Shown piece after piece: positions 18,664-27,455 of a stretch of DNA of 64,000 nt. The notes under the pieces are model-generated. The model was given only the letters and a program-made list of their open reading frames with translations. It was not told where the DNA came from and ran no database searches. Source of the stretch: an uncultured Alphaproteobacteria bacterium (GTDB taxonomy: Bacteria > Pseudomonadota > Alphaproteobacteria > Rhodobacterales > Rhodobacteraceae); contig CACJUU010000008.1 in the NCBI GenBank assembly GCA_902596605.1, positions 32,670-96,669 on the forward strand, read 5' to 3'. Made by a program: the position numbers and the translations under genes. Numbering within the stretch: the first letter of the stretch is position 1; each line of letters begins with the position of its first letter.

Positions 18664-18718
18664 GGGTAACACTCTGGATTGTGATACTCTAATATATAAT
18701 TTTTTTTGGGGGATTTTA

Positions 18719-19816
18719 ATGATAATTGGGGTGCCTAAGGAAATTAAACCAAGTGAATATAGGGTTGGTGTCACACCCTCAACTGCTTCACGATTAATCG
18801 AAGAAAATCATACTGTACTTGTTCAAAAAAACAGCGGTGAAGGCATTGGTGCTACTGATGACGATTATATAAAAGTGGGAGTAAAAGTTGTTGATGGACC
18901 TGAAGAGATTTTTAAAAACAGTAATATGATCGTGAAAGTAAAAGAACCTCAAGAATCTGAATGGAAAATGCTCAAAGAAGAACAAATTCTTTTCACTTAC
19001 CTTCATTTAGCTGCCGATCCAAAACAAGCAAAAGGCTTAATAGATGCAAGGTGCCACGCAATTGCATATGAAACAATCACTGATAACAAAGGCGCATTAC
19101 CCCTTTTAGCACCTATGAGTGAAATTGCTGGAAGATTAGCAGTTTTTGAAGGTGCTTATCATTTAAAAAAGACCTGTGGAGGACCTGGCTCTTTAATATC
19201 TGGTGTTCCAGGTGTAAAGCCTGCGAAGGTCATTATTTTAGGAGGCGGTATGGTTGGAACAAATGCAGCTCAAATGGCAATTGGAGTGGGGGCCGACGTT
19301 ACAATCTTCGATAAGTCTATAGAAAGATTAAGATACCTAAATGATATCTTCGGTAACTCAGCTAAAGTTCTTTACTCGGAACCTCTGGAGCTTAAAAGCC
19401 AACTGGTTGACGCAGATCTAGTGATAGGTGCAGTATTGATACCCGGTGCAAGCGCTCCAAAACTAATTGAAAAGTCATTTCTATCAAAAATGAAAAATAA
19501 TTCTGTTTTAGTTGATGTTGCCATTGATCAAGGTGGATGCTTTGAAACATCGAAACCAACAACGCACCAAAATCCGATCTACTATGAAGACGGTGTTTTA
19601 CATTACTGTGTGGCAAATATGCCAGGCTCTGTGCCTAAGACAGCTTCTTATGCTCTTAATAATGTTACAGCTAACTACATTTCAAAAATAGCAAGTTTGG
19701 GACTAGAGGCTTTAGAACAAGATCAAAATTTAGCGATGGGATTGAATGTCTCAAAGGGACAGATCACTCATTCTGCGGTAAAGGAAGCTTTGTTGGAAAC
19801 CGTAAGCTATAACTAA
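18719..19816 (+). CDS. ald: Alanine dehydrogenase
   Basis: A 365-residue NAD-dependent alanine dehydrogenase: alanine to pyruvate plus ammonia, reversible. The N-terminus 'MIIGVPKEIKPSEYRVGVTP' is diagnostic; a conserved catalytic His lies in 'FTYLHLAADP' and the NAD fold in 'IILGGGMVGTNAAQMAIGVG'. 'VLVDVAIDQGGCFETSKPTTH' is the conserved C-terminal stretch. The ORF track starts 19 codons earlier, but GGGGGATTTTA immediately before the ATG at 18719 and the family N-terminus fix the start. A 13-bp inverted repeat lies upstream. In taurine users this enzyme regenerates pruvate consumed by taurine:pyruvate aminotransferase; that link is inferred from proximity to xsc, because no such aminotransferase is visible. 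Confidence 0.94.
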   Translation: MIIGVPKEIKPSEYRVGVTPSTASRLIEENHTVLVQKNSGEGIGATDDDYIKVGVKVVDGPEEIFKNSNMIVKVKEPQESEWKMLKEEQILFTYLHLAADPKQAKGLIDARCHAIAYETITDNKGALPLLAPMSEIAGRLAVFEGAYHLKKTCGGPGSLISGVPGVKPAKVIILGGGMVGTNAAQMAIGVGADVTIFDKSIERLRYLNDIFGNSAKVLYSEPLELKSQLVDADLVIGAVLIPGASAPKLIEKSFLSKMKNNSVLVDVAIDQGGCFETSKPTTHQNPIYYEDGVLHYCVANMPGSVPKTASYALNNVTANYISKIASLGLEALEQDQNLAMGLNVSKGQITHSAVKEALLETVSYN

Positions 19817-19833
19817 TAAGTTGAGATTGCAAA

Positions 19834-20799
19834 ATGAATGTGGATTTAGTTAACACTAAAGTTTTACTTTTAGGGTATACAGGCTATATCGGCACAACAC
19901 TTGCGAAAGTTCTGTTAGAAAAAAAAATTCAGCTTATTTGCCCAATACGAAACAAAAAGAATCTTGAGAAAAAGAAAAATATTGTTTTTGTAGATATCTC
20001 TCAAATTGAAAGTTTTCTCGAAACATTGAGCGTAAAACCAACTACTATTATTTCCTGTATTGCTTCAAGAAAAGGAGGCATTTCGGATTCATGGAATGTG
20101 GAATACTCTCTAAATAAATTCTTTTTGGATTTATCCAAAAGGGTAGGCATAAAGAGATTTATTCTTATATCTGCAATATGTGTTCAGAAGCCTAGTCTAG
20201 AATTTCAAAAGGCGAAATTAGCGTTTGAACATCTTTTACAAAATTCAAGTCTTGAATATGAAATAATTAGACCCACAGCTTTTTTCAAAAGTCTCTCTGG
20301 ACAGATTGATAGAGTTAAAAAAGGAAAAAGCTTTTTAATTTTTGGTAATGGCCAATTAACATCTTGCAAGCCTATCTCCGCACGTGACTTAAGCAAATTC
20401 ATCATCCCGCTTGTTACCAGGAGGCAGTCTGAGAACAAAATTCATATAATAGGTGGCCCAGGCCCACCCATCTCCCCTAAACGCCAAGCTGAGTTATTAT
20501 TTGAGCTATGCAAAAAAGAAAAAAAAATTACTCACATATCTCCTAAGCTTTTCCTTGTGATCACCTATGCTCTCATCCCCTTATCAATAGTCTCAAAAAA
20601 AATACGAGATTTAAGGGAATTCCTTAAGATTGCTTATTACTACGCGACGGAGTCTATGTTATTCTGGGATGAAAAAATTGGTTCTTATAGCTCCAATAAA
20701 ACACCAGAATACGGTAATGAATCGTTAGAAGAATATTACAAAAAAATACTTAAGAACGATGTGGTTTATAAAGAATTAAAGGATCAAAAACTATTTTAG
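19834..20799 (+). CDS. bciA: Divinyl (proto)chlorophyllide 8-vinyl reductase, BciA/DVR type
   Basis: A 321-residue atypical SDR that closely follows the plant/bacterial DVR-BciA family, which reduces the 8-vinyl group of divinyl chlorophyllides with NADPH. It has the nucleotide fold 'VLLLGYTGYIGTTLAKVLL' and the family-specific stretches 'SCIASRKGGISDSWNVEY', 'ISAICVQKPSLEFQKAKLAFE', 'IIRPTAFFKSLSGQIDRVKK', 'CKPISARDLSKFI' and 'YYATESMLFWDE', all near copies of what I know of Arabidopsis DVR. Length is normal for bacterial members. It follows ald by 17 bases. No other bacteriochlorophyll gene lies in the window, so either the photosynthesis genes are elsewhere or the enzyme has another role. 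The family assignment is strong; the physiological role is inference. Confidence 0.8.
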   Translation: MNVDLVNTKVLLLGYTGYIGTTLAKVLLEKKIQLICPIRNKKNLEKKKNIVFVDISQIESFLETLSVKPTTIISCIASRKGGISDSWNVEYSLNKFFLDLSKRVGIKRFILISAICVQKPSLEFQKAKLAFEHLLQNSSLEYEIIRPTAFFKSLSGQIDRVKKGKSFLIFGNGQLTSCKPISARDLSKFIIPLVTRRQSENKIHIIGGPGPPISPKRQAELLFELCKKEKKITHISPKLFLVITYALIPLSIVSKKIRDLREFLKIAYYYATESMLFWDEKIGSYSSNKTPEYGNESLEEYYKKILKNDVVYKELKDQKLF

Positions 20800-20843
20800 A
20801 TAAAAATATTAATCATTTTGCTGGCGACTTTGACTACATTGTT

Positions 20844-22448
20844 GTGGGTGCGGGCTCTTCTGGTTCTGCAATAGCATACAGATTAGCGCAAGAAAACAAT
20901 ATGAAAGTACTATTAATTGAATATGGGGGACAAAACAGATCGGTATTTATAGATATGCCAGCGGCTCTATCCTACCCTATGAATTTGGAAAAATATAACT
21001 GGGGTTACAGAGCAGAACCAGAACCAAACTTATATGGAAGATCATTAATCTGTCCGAGAGGGAAAGGTTTAGGTGGATCATCTTCAATCAATGGAATGAT
21101 TTATGTACGAGGTCATCCTCAAGATTTCGATAATTGGAGCACTAAAGGGGCCTTAAGTTGGTCATTTGCAGATGTTCTTCCTTACTTCAAAAAAATGGAG
21201 TGTTGTGAAAGTCGACAATCAGCTTGGAGAGGAAAAAATGGCCCTATCCGTATAAAAACTGCAGAACAAAAAAACGTATTGCATAAAGTTTTTTCAGATG
21301 CAGCTATACAATGTGGTTACTCTTTTACTGAAGATTATAATGGCTATAAGCAAGAAGGCATTGGAGCTGCAGAAATGACCGTATATAAAGGCAAGAGATG
21401 GTCTACTGCCCAAGGCTATTTGAAAAATATAACAAAACAAAAAAACATTTGCATAAAGACTTCATGTTTAGTTGATAAGCTATTGTTTTTAAATAATAAA
21501 TGCAATGGAATCATTTTTAAAAGAAAATCTGAAACTTTTTCTGCGCAATGTAAAAGAGGTGTCATATTAGCCGCTGGTCCCATTGGCAATCCCTGTATTT
21601 TACAGAGATCTGGAATAGGAGATTTAAAACATATTGCGGGCATTGGTATAAAACCTTTTCTGGATTTAAAAGGTGTTGGAAATAATTTACAGGATCATCT
21701 TGAGTTATATTTTCAAGTGAAATGCACTCAACCCGTTACTCTTTTTAGAAATACTAGCTTATTTTCAAAAGCTAAAATTTTCTTACAATGGTATATGTTC
21801 AAAAAAGGGTTAGGAATATCAAATCAATTTGAAACTCTTGGCTTTCTTAAAACAGATAGACAACAAAAGTACCCTAACCTGCAGTATCACTTTTTACCTC
21901 TAGCAATAAATTATGACGGATCATCACCACACAGAGGGGATGGCTTTCAGTTCCATGTAGGAACAATGCGGTCAAAATCTAGGGGATTTGTTGCCATTAA
22001 GAATGCAGATCCACAAAACTCTCCTACTATAAAGTTTAACTATCTTAGTCACTCTGATGACCTAAAGGATTTTCGAAATGCAATTAGAATAACAAGAAAT
22101 ATTCTAAGTCAGCCTGCTTTTAAAGATTATGCGGGCGAAGAAATTCAACCGAAGGCAACGTTGAAGTCGAATAGCGAGCTGGATGAATTCATAAAGTTGA
22201 GCGTTGAGTCAGCGTTTCACCCTTGCGGCACCTGCAAAATGGGGGATCCTGCTGATAAAGAAACGGTTGTGACCCCCGAATGCAAAGTAAATGGTGTAGA
22301 AAATCTTTTTTGTGCAGATTCTTCAATTTTTCCTTCGATAACAAATGGCAACCTCAACGCCCCGAGCATTATGGTAGGCGAAAAAGCAGTAGACCATATT
22401 TTGAATAAGCCTATATTACCAAAGGAGAATTTAGTTCCTTATAACTAG
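20844..22448 (+). CDS. GMC-family oxidoreductase (choline dehydrogenase-like), start uncertain
   Basis: A flavoprotein alcohol/choline dehydrogenase-like enzyme of at least 534 residues. Visible are the FAD turn 'GAGSSGSAIAYRL', the GMC signature 'GKGLGGSSSINGMIYVRGH', the second signature 'AAGPIGNPCILQRSGIG', a catalytic His in 'SAFHPCGTCKMG' and Asn in 'NLNAPSIMVGEKA'. The track's GTG start falls inside the first FAD strand: in frame upstream the sequence reads 'NHFAGDFDYIVVGAGSSG', which belongs to the protein, but there is no ATG, GTG or TTG before the stop at 20769. ATT at 20793, ten bases after AAGGA, is a plausible start, giving about 551 residues. Substrate (choline, alcohol or other) is not determined; no BetB or BetI is adjacent. 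It lies just after bciA. Confidence 0.85.
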   Translation: MGAGSSGSAIAYRLAQENNMKVLLIEYGGQNRSVFIDMPAALSYPMNLEKYNWGYRAEPEPNLYGRSLICPRGKGLGGSSSINGMIYVRGHPQDFDNWSTKGALSWSFADVLPYFKKMECCESRQSAWRGKNGPIRIKTAEQKNVLHKVFSDAAIQCGYSFTEDYNGYKQEGIGAAEMTVYKGKRWSTAQGYLKNITKQKNICIKTSCLVDKLLFLNNKCNGIIFKRKSETFSAQCKRGVILAAGPIGNPCILQRSGIGDLKHIAGIGIKPFLDLKGVGNNLQDHLELYFQVKCTQPVTLFRNTSLFSKAKIFLQWYMFKKGLGISNQFETLGFLKTDRQQKYPNLQYHFLPLAINYDGSSPHRGDGFQFHVGTMRSKSRGFVAIKNADPQNSPTIKFNYLSHSDDLKDFRNAIRITRNILSQPAFKDYAGEEIQPKATLKSNSELDEFIKLSVESAFHPCGTCKMGDPADKETVVTPECKVNGVENLFCADSSIFPSITNGNLNAPSIMVGEKAVDHILNKPILPKENLVPYN

Positions 22449-22510
22449 ACCCTCATGTACCATAAATATCGTCATATTGCTATAATCACCCTTCCCTACA
22501 AATTTTTTGG

Positions 22511-22900
22511 TCAGAGATAATTTAAAATATGTCCATCACCATCAATATATGTAAAGTTTTTCAGTTGATTATGTGGCACCCATTTAAACTCTGAATGAAC
22601 ATTTAGACTGATTTGACCAGATAATATAATTGCATAATAATAGTGGACATAAATATTTTTATCTGTCTTATTCAAGTCAATAGTTGCTATCATATTACCA
22701 ACTTTGATATTCAGAGAAAGTTCTTCTTTAATTTCCCTTTTCATAGCAGAAGTGAAAGTCTCGTTTTCTTCGACTTTTCCCCCTGGAAACTCCCATATCC
22801 CCTGGGAATTATCTTCAAAACTTCTGTTTGCGATAAGAAATAAATCATTTTTCTTAATCACTGCTGCAACTACATCAATGCTCGCTTTATGTATAGACAT
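22511..22900 (-). CDS. Nudix hydrolase, MutT-like
   Basis: A 129-residue Nudix protein. The Nudix box is complete, 'GGKVEENETFTSAMKREIKEEL', preceded by 'GIWEFPGGKV' as in MutT. 'VAAVIKKNDLFLIANRS' forms the first strand. MutT enzymes hydrolyse 8-oxo-dGTP to protect DNA; length (129) and the box agree with this class, but many Nudix enzymes look alike, so the substrate is inferred. It starts with ATG and is followed on its 5' side by the MFS gene after only two bases, so the MFS gene and this one form a transcript on the minus strand. It is convergent with the GMC gene, about 60 bases apart. Confidence 0.82.
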   Translation of the reverse strand: MSIHKASIDVVAAVIKKNDLFLIANRSFEDNSQGIWEFPGGKVEENETFTSAMKREIKEELSLNIKVGNMIATIDLNKTDKNIYVHYYYAIILSGQISLNVHSEFKWVPHNQLKNFTYIDGDGHILNYL

Positions 22901-22902
22901 CT

Positions 22903-24081
22903 TTAAAACCTTGTTTTCATTTTAAAAATAAAGAGTAATGAAAAAAAAGGGCATGCTGACAAAGCTAACAAAAAAATAATTAAATTATTCATATTTTCGT
23001 GAAATATCCCTGATAAAAAAGGCGCACATGCCATCCCCAACGCAGTAGGAGCCCATATGTATCCTTTAACTCTCCCAATAACTTGTGGCTCAAAAAATAA
23101 ATTTGGGACATATCCACCTGTTACTGTTAGCAAGCCATGACCCATACCAAAAAGAGCCATAGCGATAATACATACATAGAAGTTGGGTGTAAGTATTATG
23201 ATTAATGATAACGGTACAATTGTGCTAGCTACTAGGCCTGTAAATCTAGCATCAAGAAATGTGGCAAACTTCATCTCTAAAAAGCGACCTACTAGCTGAA
23301 ACGGTCCATATACACTCGCTAATACTATTGCAATTGAAGGATCATTAAAATTTGAGTTAAAAAACTGAATTAATGACAGCGCAGTGGTAGAAAAAATTAA
23401 ATATTCTGTAAACCCAAAAATCATCAAAACAATAATTATGACTTTTTCTTTTTTAGACAATCTTAAGGGAACAAGATTTATAATTGGTTTTTTAGCCTCA
23501 TTTTTCTTCTCTTCCTTTTTAAAGTTTAAATTTATAAAAAAATATACCGCCATTAGAAATAAAGATAATGACAGAAGCAAAAATATTGAATCCAGCCCAA
23601 AATAGTTGCGTAAAAAACCGATAGTCAACCAACAGACCGAACTTGCGATAGCGCCATAAAATGTGATTATGGTAATGTTCTTTCGTGAGTTTTGGTCATC
23701 TAGTTGAATTGCCGTGCTAAATGCTACGTTGTAAGTCGCTGAACTGAAACTTATTCCTATCAGCAGCATTGAAAACAAAAACCCTAATAAGTCCTCAGTA
23801 AAATACAGCGAGATAAATCCTATTGATCCGACAAAGAGCCCAGTCGAAAGAACCTTCAACCCTCCAGATCTATCAATTAAATAACCAACATAACTGGAAA
23901 TAAGTACATTTATAAACAAAGACAGACTGACTATCATGGTAGTCGTCTCGAGGGACATCCCCAGTTTTTCAGCTAACTCTACTTTGATTTGCGCAAAAGA
24001 ATAAAACATCGCACCATAGGCAACGATCTGACTTATACCCAGACTATGTACTGGAACAATTCCTCCCAAGATACTTTTCAT
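22903..24081 (-). CDS. MFS transporter
   Basis: A 392-residue carrier with about twelve membrane helices in two blocks joined by a charged loop ('NLNFKKEEKKNEAKKPI'). 'GYLIDRSGGLKVLSTGLFVG' is the family loop between helices 2 and 3. It starts 'MKSILGGIVPVHSLGISQIV'. Many such carriers move organic anions or drugs; nothing in the sequence fixes the substrate. It is upstream of the mutT-like gene by two bases on the minus strand and is preceded by the GFA gene 18 bases away, so the three genes may be one transcript. Confidence is high for the family and low for a function. Confidence 0.85.
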   Translation of the reverse strand: MKSILGGIVPVHSLGISQIVAYGAMFYSFAQIKVELAEKLGMSLETTTMIVSLSLFINVLISSYVGYLIDRSGGLKVLSTGLFVGSIGFISLYFTEDLLGFLFSMLLIGISFSSATYNVAFSTAIQLDDQNSRKNITIITFYGAIASSVCWLTIGFLRNYFGLDSIFLLLSLSLFLMAVYFFINLNFKKEEKKNEAKKPIINLVPLRLSKKEKVIIIVLMIFGFTEYLIFSTTALSLIQFFNSNFNDPSIAIVLASVYGPFQLVGRFLEMKFATFLDARFTGLVASTIVPLSLIIILTPNFYVCIIAMALFGMGHGLLTVTGGYVPNLFFEPQVIGRVKGYIWAPTALGMACAPFLSGIFHENMNNLIIFLLALSACPFFSLLFIFKMKTRF

Positions 24082-24099
24082 TCCTGTAACATTTTTAGT

Positions 24100-24513
24100 T
24101 TAGTTTTTCTTAGGGGGTCTTTTATCAAAGGAAGTTATATGTTCAGGAATATGATGATAGTCTTTGATATCACAAGTAAATATTGCGAAATCAGGAGAAA
24201 AGACTTCAGGTGTATCAAGAGTACCCACCTTAACAATAAATGAGCCTGGTCTCGAGGGACTAATGCTTCCAAAACCAGTTCCACACTTATCGCAAAAAAA
24301 CCTCTTAACGGGTGTTTCTAGATCTTTTCTAGCGAAGACCGAGGGTTTTCCTTTTGTAAACTGGAAATCATCCTCTGAAAAAACCATAACAGTATTTGCA
24401 TTTCCACCGGTTATATACTGGCACTCACGACAGTGACATTGGAAACTAGCTTGCAATTCGCCTTTAATTTCATATTGAATATCACCACAATAGCATCTTC
24501 CACTAAGTTCCAT
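24100..24513 (-). CDS. GFA family (CENP-V/glutathione-dependent formaldehyde-activating-like) protein
   Basis: A 137-residue zinc-binding protein of the GFA family. The cysteines are 'GRCYCGDIQYEIKG', 'QCHCREC' and 'FFCDKCGTGFGSISPS', the usual arrangement for two zinc ions. The family name comes from Gfa, linked to glutathione-formaldehyde chemistry, but most members have no proven activity. The track begins seven codons earlier; AGAGGGAAG a few bases before the ATG at 24513 and the family start 'MELSGRCYCG' favour the shorter form. It lies at the head of the probable GFA-MFS-mutT transcript. No formaldehyde dehydrogenase is nearby. Confidence 0.8.
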   Translation of the reverse strand: MELSGRCYCGDIQYEIKGELQASFQCHCRECQYITGGNANTVMVFSEDDFQFTKGKPSVFARKDLETPVKRFFCDKCGTGFGSISPSRPGSFIVKVGTLDTPEVFSPDFAIFTCDIKDYHHIPEHITSFDKRPPKKN

Positions 24514-24552
24514 TACGTACTTCCCTCTTTGCATTATAAGAGTTTAAGTTTA

Positions 24553-25884
24553 TCACTCTATAAAGGCTCTAGCAATAGCCCCTATTGAACAGTAAAAAAC
24601 GTCTCTTTCCCAACCAGGAGAAAGAAACATGCCATTTGCTGTCGTACTCTCTGTAGGCACCCTTCCTTTTTCTTCGCCGGTAATTGTATCGAAAACGACA
24701 ATATTGTCATAGCCGGTACGAAAGTCATTTACCGCAATCTCTTTCGTGTCGCTGTACATCACCATTTGCATAGAAATTCTAGTAGGCTTTTCCCATAATT
24801 TCTTAAAACCCAGATCTTTTGAGTAATTTAAACCCGCTAGCAAGCCATTTCCTGTGTCAAACGCTATCGCGACCTTATTAATGGGATCAAATGCTGGGGG
24901 GCTAAAAATGCTTCCTCTTTGTTTATCGAAAGGCTGTACAACCTCTAATTTCTTATCATTTTGTATATCAACTCGAAATAATTTTTGTGGCGATGATGAT
25001 AACCCTTGGAAAACAGACCCTCTAGCTGGAAGGTCTTGACCAAATGGTCTTGTAGAAAATATAGTCACATTAGCTCTATTATCGCCATTATCTAAAAACC
25101 AACATCCGCCATCACTTATACAGCTATCCCAACTAAAACTCTGCTCCTCATAATTCAGTGTTCTATATTTTGGCATCCAACTCTGATCTAATGTCAAGCT
25201 TGCTTTTTCGTATTTGTATCTAAAGAAAGTGTCTCGCCCTGGAACATATACCCATTGTGTTCCCTGTGTATCAATATCCATGGCTATTCTACCCATCGAG
25301 TTTTCATTAATGGCAACTTCATCTGCAACCTGATTAAGAAACTCTGGTTCTAAAATAACAAAATTTGACTTTGCATCCCATGCATGCTCGATATTTTTCA
25401 TAACAAGGTTTCCATCTTTCATAATCAAGAAACTGTTATATGCAGAATTTTGTGGTAATTTTTTTGAGGCCACAACTTTACAACCTGGATCAAGCTTATA
25501 ACAATAATTTCCATTATTGAGATAGAGATAGCCATTTTCATGCACAACAACACCCCCACACCAAGTATGGCCTCCAGATGGCAAATTAGGTGAACGCGAG
25601 ATACATTCTAGAGAATAAGGATCTATCTTTTCTAAAAAGCCATATTTTTCAGTAGAATTAATATGGTTGTTTCCCATCAAAAAAACTTCTCCGGGATCTC
25701 TAAGAACCATCATTACATTCCATTCACCATTTGCTCTAGTTTTCTGAGATAAATATTCGCTGTTGCTAATATTCAATCCAGGTGATCTAGGTATTTTTTG
25801 TCTTCTAGGACCGCCACATTCGGCGGGCCACGGGCTATCATAGTATCCTTTTATTTTTTCATTTGAATCTAAATTTATGTGCAT
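24553..25884 (-). CDS. Uncharacterised 443-aa protein, probable beta-propeller
   Basis: I do not recognise this protein. It is 443 residues, with no signal peptide or membrane helix and with many short beta-strand-like repeats: 'GEVFLMGNNHIN', 'GGVVVHENGYLYLNNGNYCY', 'NSFLIMKDGNLVMKNIEHAW', 'TQWVYVPGRDTFFRY' and 'MVMYSDTKEIAVNDFRTGYDNIVVFD'. These look like blades of a beta-propeller (NHL, SMP-30 or quinoprotein type). The N-terminal 'PWPAECGGPRRQKIPRSPG' is proline and arginine rich. Its ATG directly follows the stop of the acyl-CoA ligase with no gap, so it is cotranscribed and probably works with it. A lactonase or binding protein is possible; no catalytic motif is obvious. Confidence 0.6.
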   Translation of the reverse strand: MHINLDSNEKIKGYYDSPWPAECGGPRRQKIPRSPGLNISNSEYLSQKTRANGEWNVMMVLRDPGEVFLMGNNHINSTEKYGFLEKIDPYSLECISRSPNLPSGGHTWCGGVVVHENGYLYLNNGNYCYKLDPGCKVVASKKLPQNSAYNSFLIMKDGNLVMKNIEHAWDAKSNFVILEPEFLNQVADEVAINENSMGRIAMDIDTQGTQWVYVPGRDTFFRYKYEKASLTLDQSWMPKYRTLNYEEQSFSWDSCISDGGCWFLDNGDNRANVTIFSTRPFGQDLPARGSVFQGLSSSPQKLFRVDIQNDKKLEVVQPFDKQRGSIFSPPAFDPINKVAIAFDTGNGLLAGLNYSKDLGFKKLWEKPTRISMQMVMYSDTKEIAVNDFRTGYDNIVVFDTITGEEKGRVPTESTTANGMFLSPGWERDVFYCSIGAIARAFIE

Positions 25885-27426
25885 TTATTTACCAAGATAT
25901 GCATATTTTTCACGCAAGACATGTTTTGTAATCTTACCTCCAGCGTTTCGTGGCAAACTATCTACAACGTGGAATGTTTTTGGTATTTTGAAACCAGCTA
26001 ATTGCGACCTCAAAGATGACCTCACCTCTATCTCTGAAAAATTATCGTTATTAACGATGACTAGAGCTAAAACAGCTTCTCCCCACTTTGGGTCAGAAAC
26101 GCCAATTACAGCACAATCGATAATGGATGGTTGCAACATCAAAGCATTTTCAACTTCTGCAGGATAAACATTTTCTCCACCCGTTATAATTAAATCTTTT
26201 ATTCGATCTCTTATAAACAGATACCCCTCCTCATCAAGATACCCGGCATCTCCTGTGTAAAACCAACCATCTTTTATTGCCTCGTTATTTGCCCTTTCTC
26301 TATTAAAATAGCCATCCATAATTTGATCGGTGCGGCATATAATCTCTCCGATAGTATTGGTAGGAACTTCATTATTATCAGCATCAACTATTTTTATCTC
26401 TGAATTGCTGAAACATTTTCCACATGATTCTAGCCTTCTGTTTGCTTTTAATTCGCTTGGGTCCAAGGACATAAACATACCAGTTGTTTCGGTCATTCCA
26501 TAGACATGAGTAAAATTTGAGTTTGGAAATATTTTTTGCGCACGCTTTAACGTATCAACAGCCATTGGTGATGCACCAAAAACAATGTTTTTAACATTTT
26601 TAAGTACTTTGCTATTTTTTTCAGCAGCTACAACTACCATCTGAATTACAGCTGGAACCATCAAGGTGGTTGCTACATTAAAATTCTCAATGATATCTAG
26701 AATCTTCTCAGGATCTATATCTACCAATAGAATATTTTTACTCCCTGATGCAAGCCCAAAGAAAAGCCACGCACTTCCCGCTATATGAAAAAGTGGCATG
26801 CAAACAAGGTTTACGGCATTTGGATCAAACGGCCCTAATTTATCCATTCCATTCGTAATTAAAGACATAATTCCTTTTTGAGAAATCAAAGCACCTTTGG
26901 GGTTGCCTGTTGTTCCCGAAGTATACATTTGAAAAAGTGGTGTGTTGGCGTCCTTATTTGAATATAATGAAACATGTAATGCACCTGAACTTTTCGACTT
27001 TAATAATTTCCCTAGCTCACTTATCTCCACAGAAAGCTGTAAGTCAGTTTTGTCAGAATTAAGTTTTTCAACTAGTTCTTTAAATTCCTCACCAAAAATA
27101 ATAAGTTTTGAACCAGAATCTTTGATTATGAATTTTACTTCTTCATAGGCAAGCCTGAAATTTATTGGAACCATCACAAGTTCCAGTAAAGACGATGCAT
27201 ACATCACCTCTATGAATTCGGATGAATTTTTTGCTAAAAAAGCAATTCGGTCTCCAGACTTAATCTCACTTTCTTTTAAAAATTCAACAAGAGACGATAC
27301 CTTTGATAATATATCGGTATTCTTATGGTCTGCATTATCTATAGATACCACAACCCTATCTGGATTTTTGTTAACATGAAAATCTAGAATATCGTGTACT
27401 TTGTTAAATTTCGTTATGCCTTCCAC
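25885..27426 (-). CDS. AMP-binding acyl-CoA ligase
   Basis: A 513-residue ANL-family ligase that adenylates a carboxylate and forms an acyl-CoA. The motifs are in order: the P-loop 'LFQMYTSGTTGNPKGA' near 185, 'THVYGMTETTG' near 300, the hinge region 'GWFYTGDAGYLDEEGY' and 'RIKDLIITGGENVYPAEVE', and the C-terminal 'PRNAGGKITKHVLR' with the catalytic lysine. Length is typical for fatty-acyl or aryl-CoA ligases. Substrate is not shown. It is the third gene of a minus-strand unit: GAF protein, 106-aa unknown, this ligase and the 443-aa protein, with gaps of 4, 29 and 0 bases. The unit suggests a dedicated catabolic or modification step. Confidence 0.9.
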   Translation of the reverse strand: MEGITKFNKVHDILDFHVNKNPDRVVVSIDNADHKNTDILSKVSSLVEFLKESEIKSGDRIAFLAKNSSEFIEVMYASSLLELVMVPINFRLAYEEVKFIIKDSGSKLIIFGEEFKELVEKLNSDKTDLQLSVEISELGKLLKSKSSGALHVSLYSNKDANTPLFQMYTSGTTGNPKGALISQKGIMSLITNGMDKLGPFDPNAVNLVCMPLFHIAGSAWLFFGLASGSKNILLVDIDPEKILDIIENFNVATTLMVPAVIQMVVVAAEKNSKVLKNVKNIVFGASPMAVDTLKRAQKIFPNSNFTHVYGMTETTGMFMSLDPSELKANRRLESCGKCFSNSEIKIVDADNNEVPTNTIGEIICRTDQIMDGYFNRERANNEAIKDGWFYTGDAGYLDEEGYLFIRDRIKDLIITGGENVYPAEVENALMLQPSIIDCAVIGVSDPKWGEAVLALVIVNNDNFSEIEVRSSLRSQLAGFKIPKTFHVVDSLPRNAGGKITKHVLREKYAYLGK

Positions 27427-27455
27427 GGTCTACCCAAGATTTATATTGAGCACAT

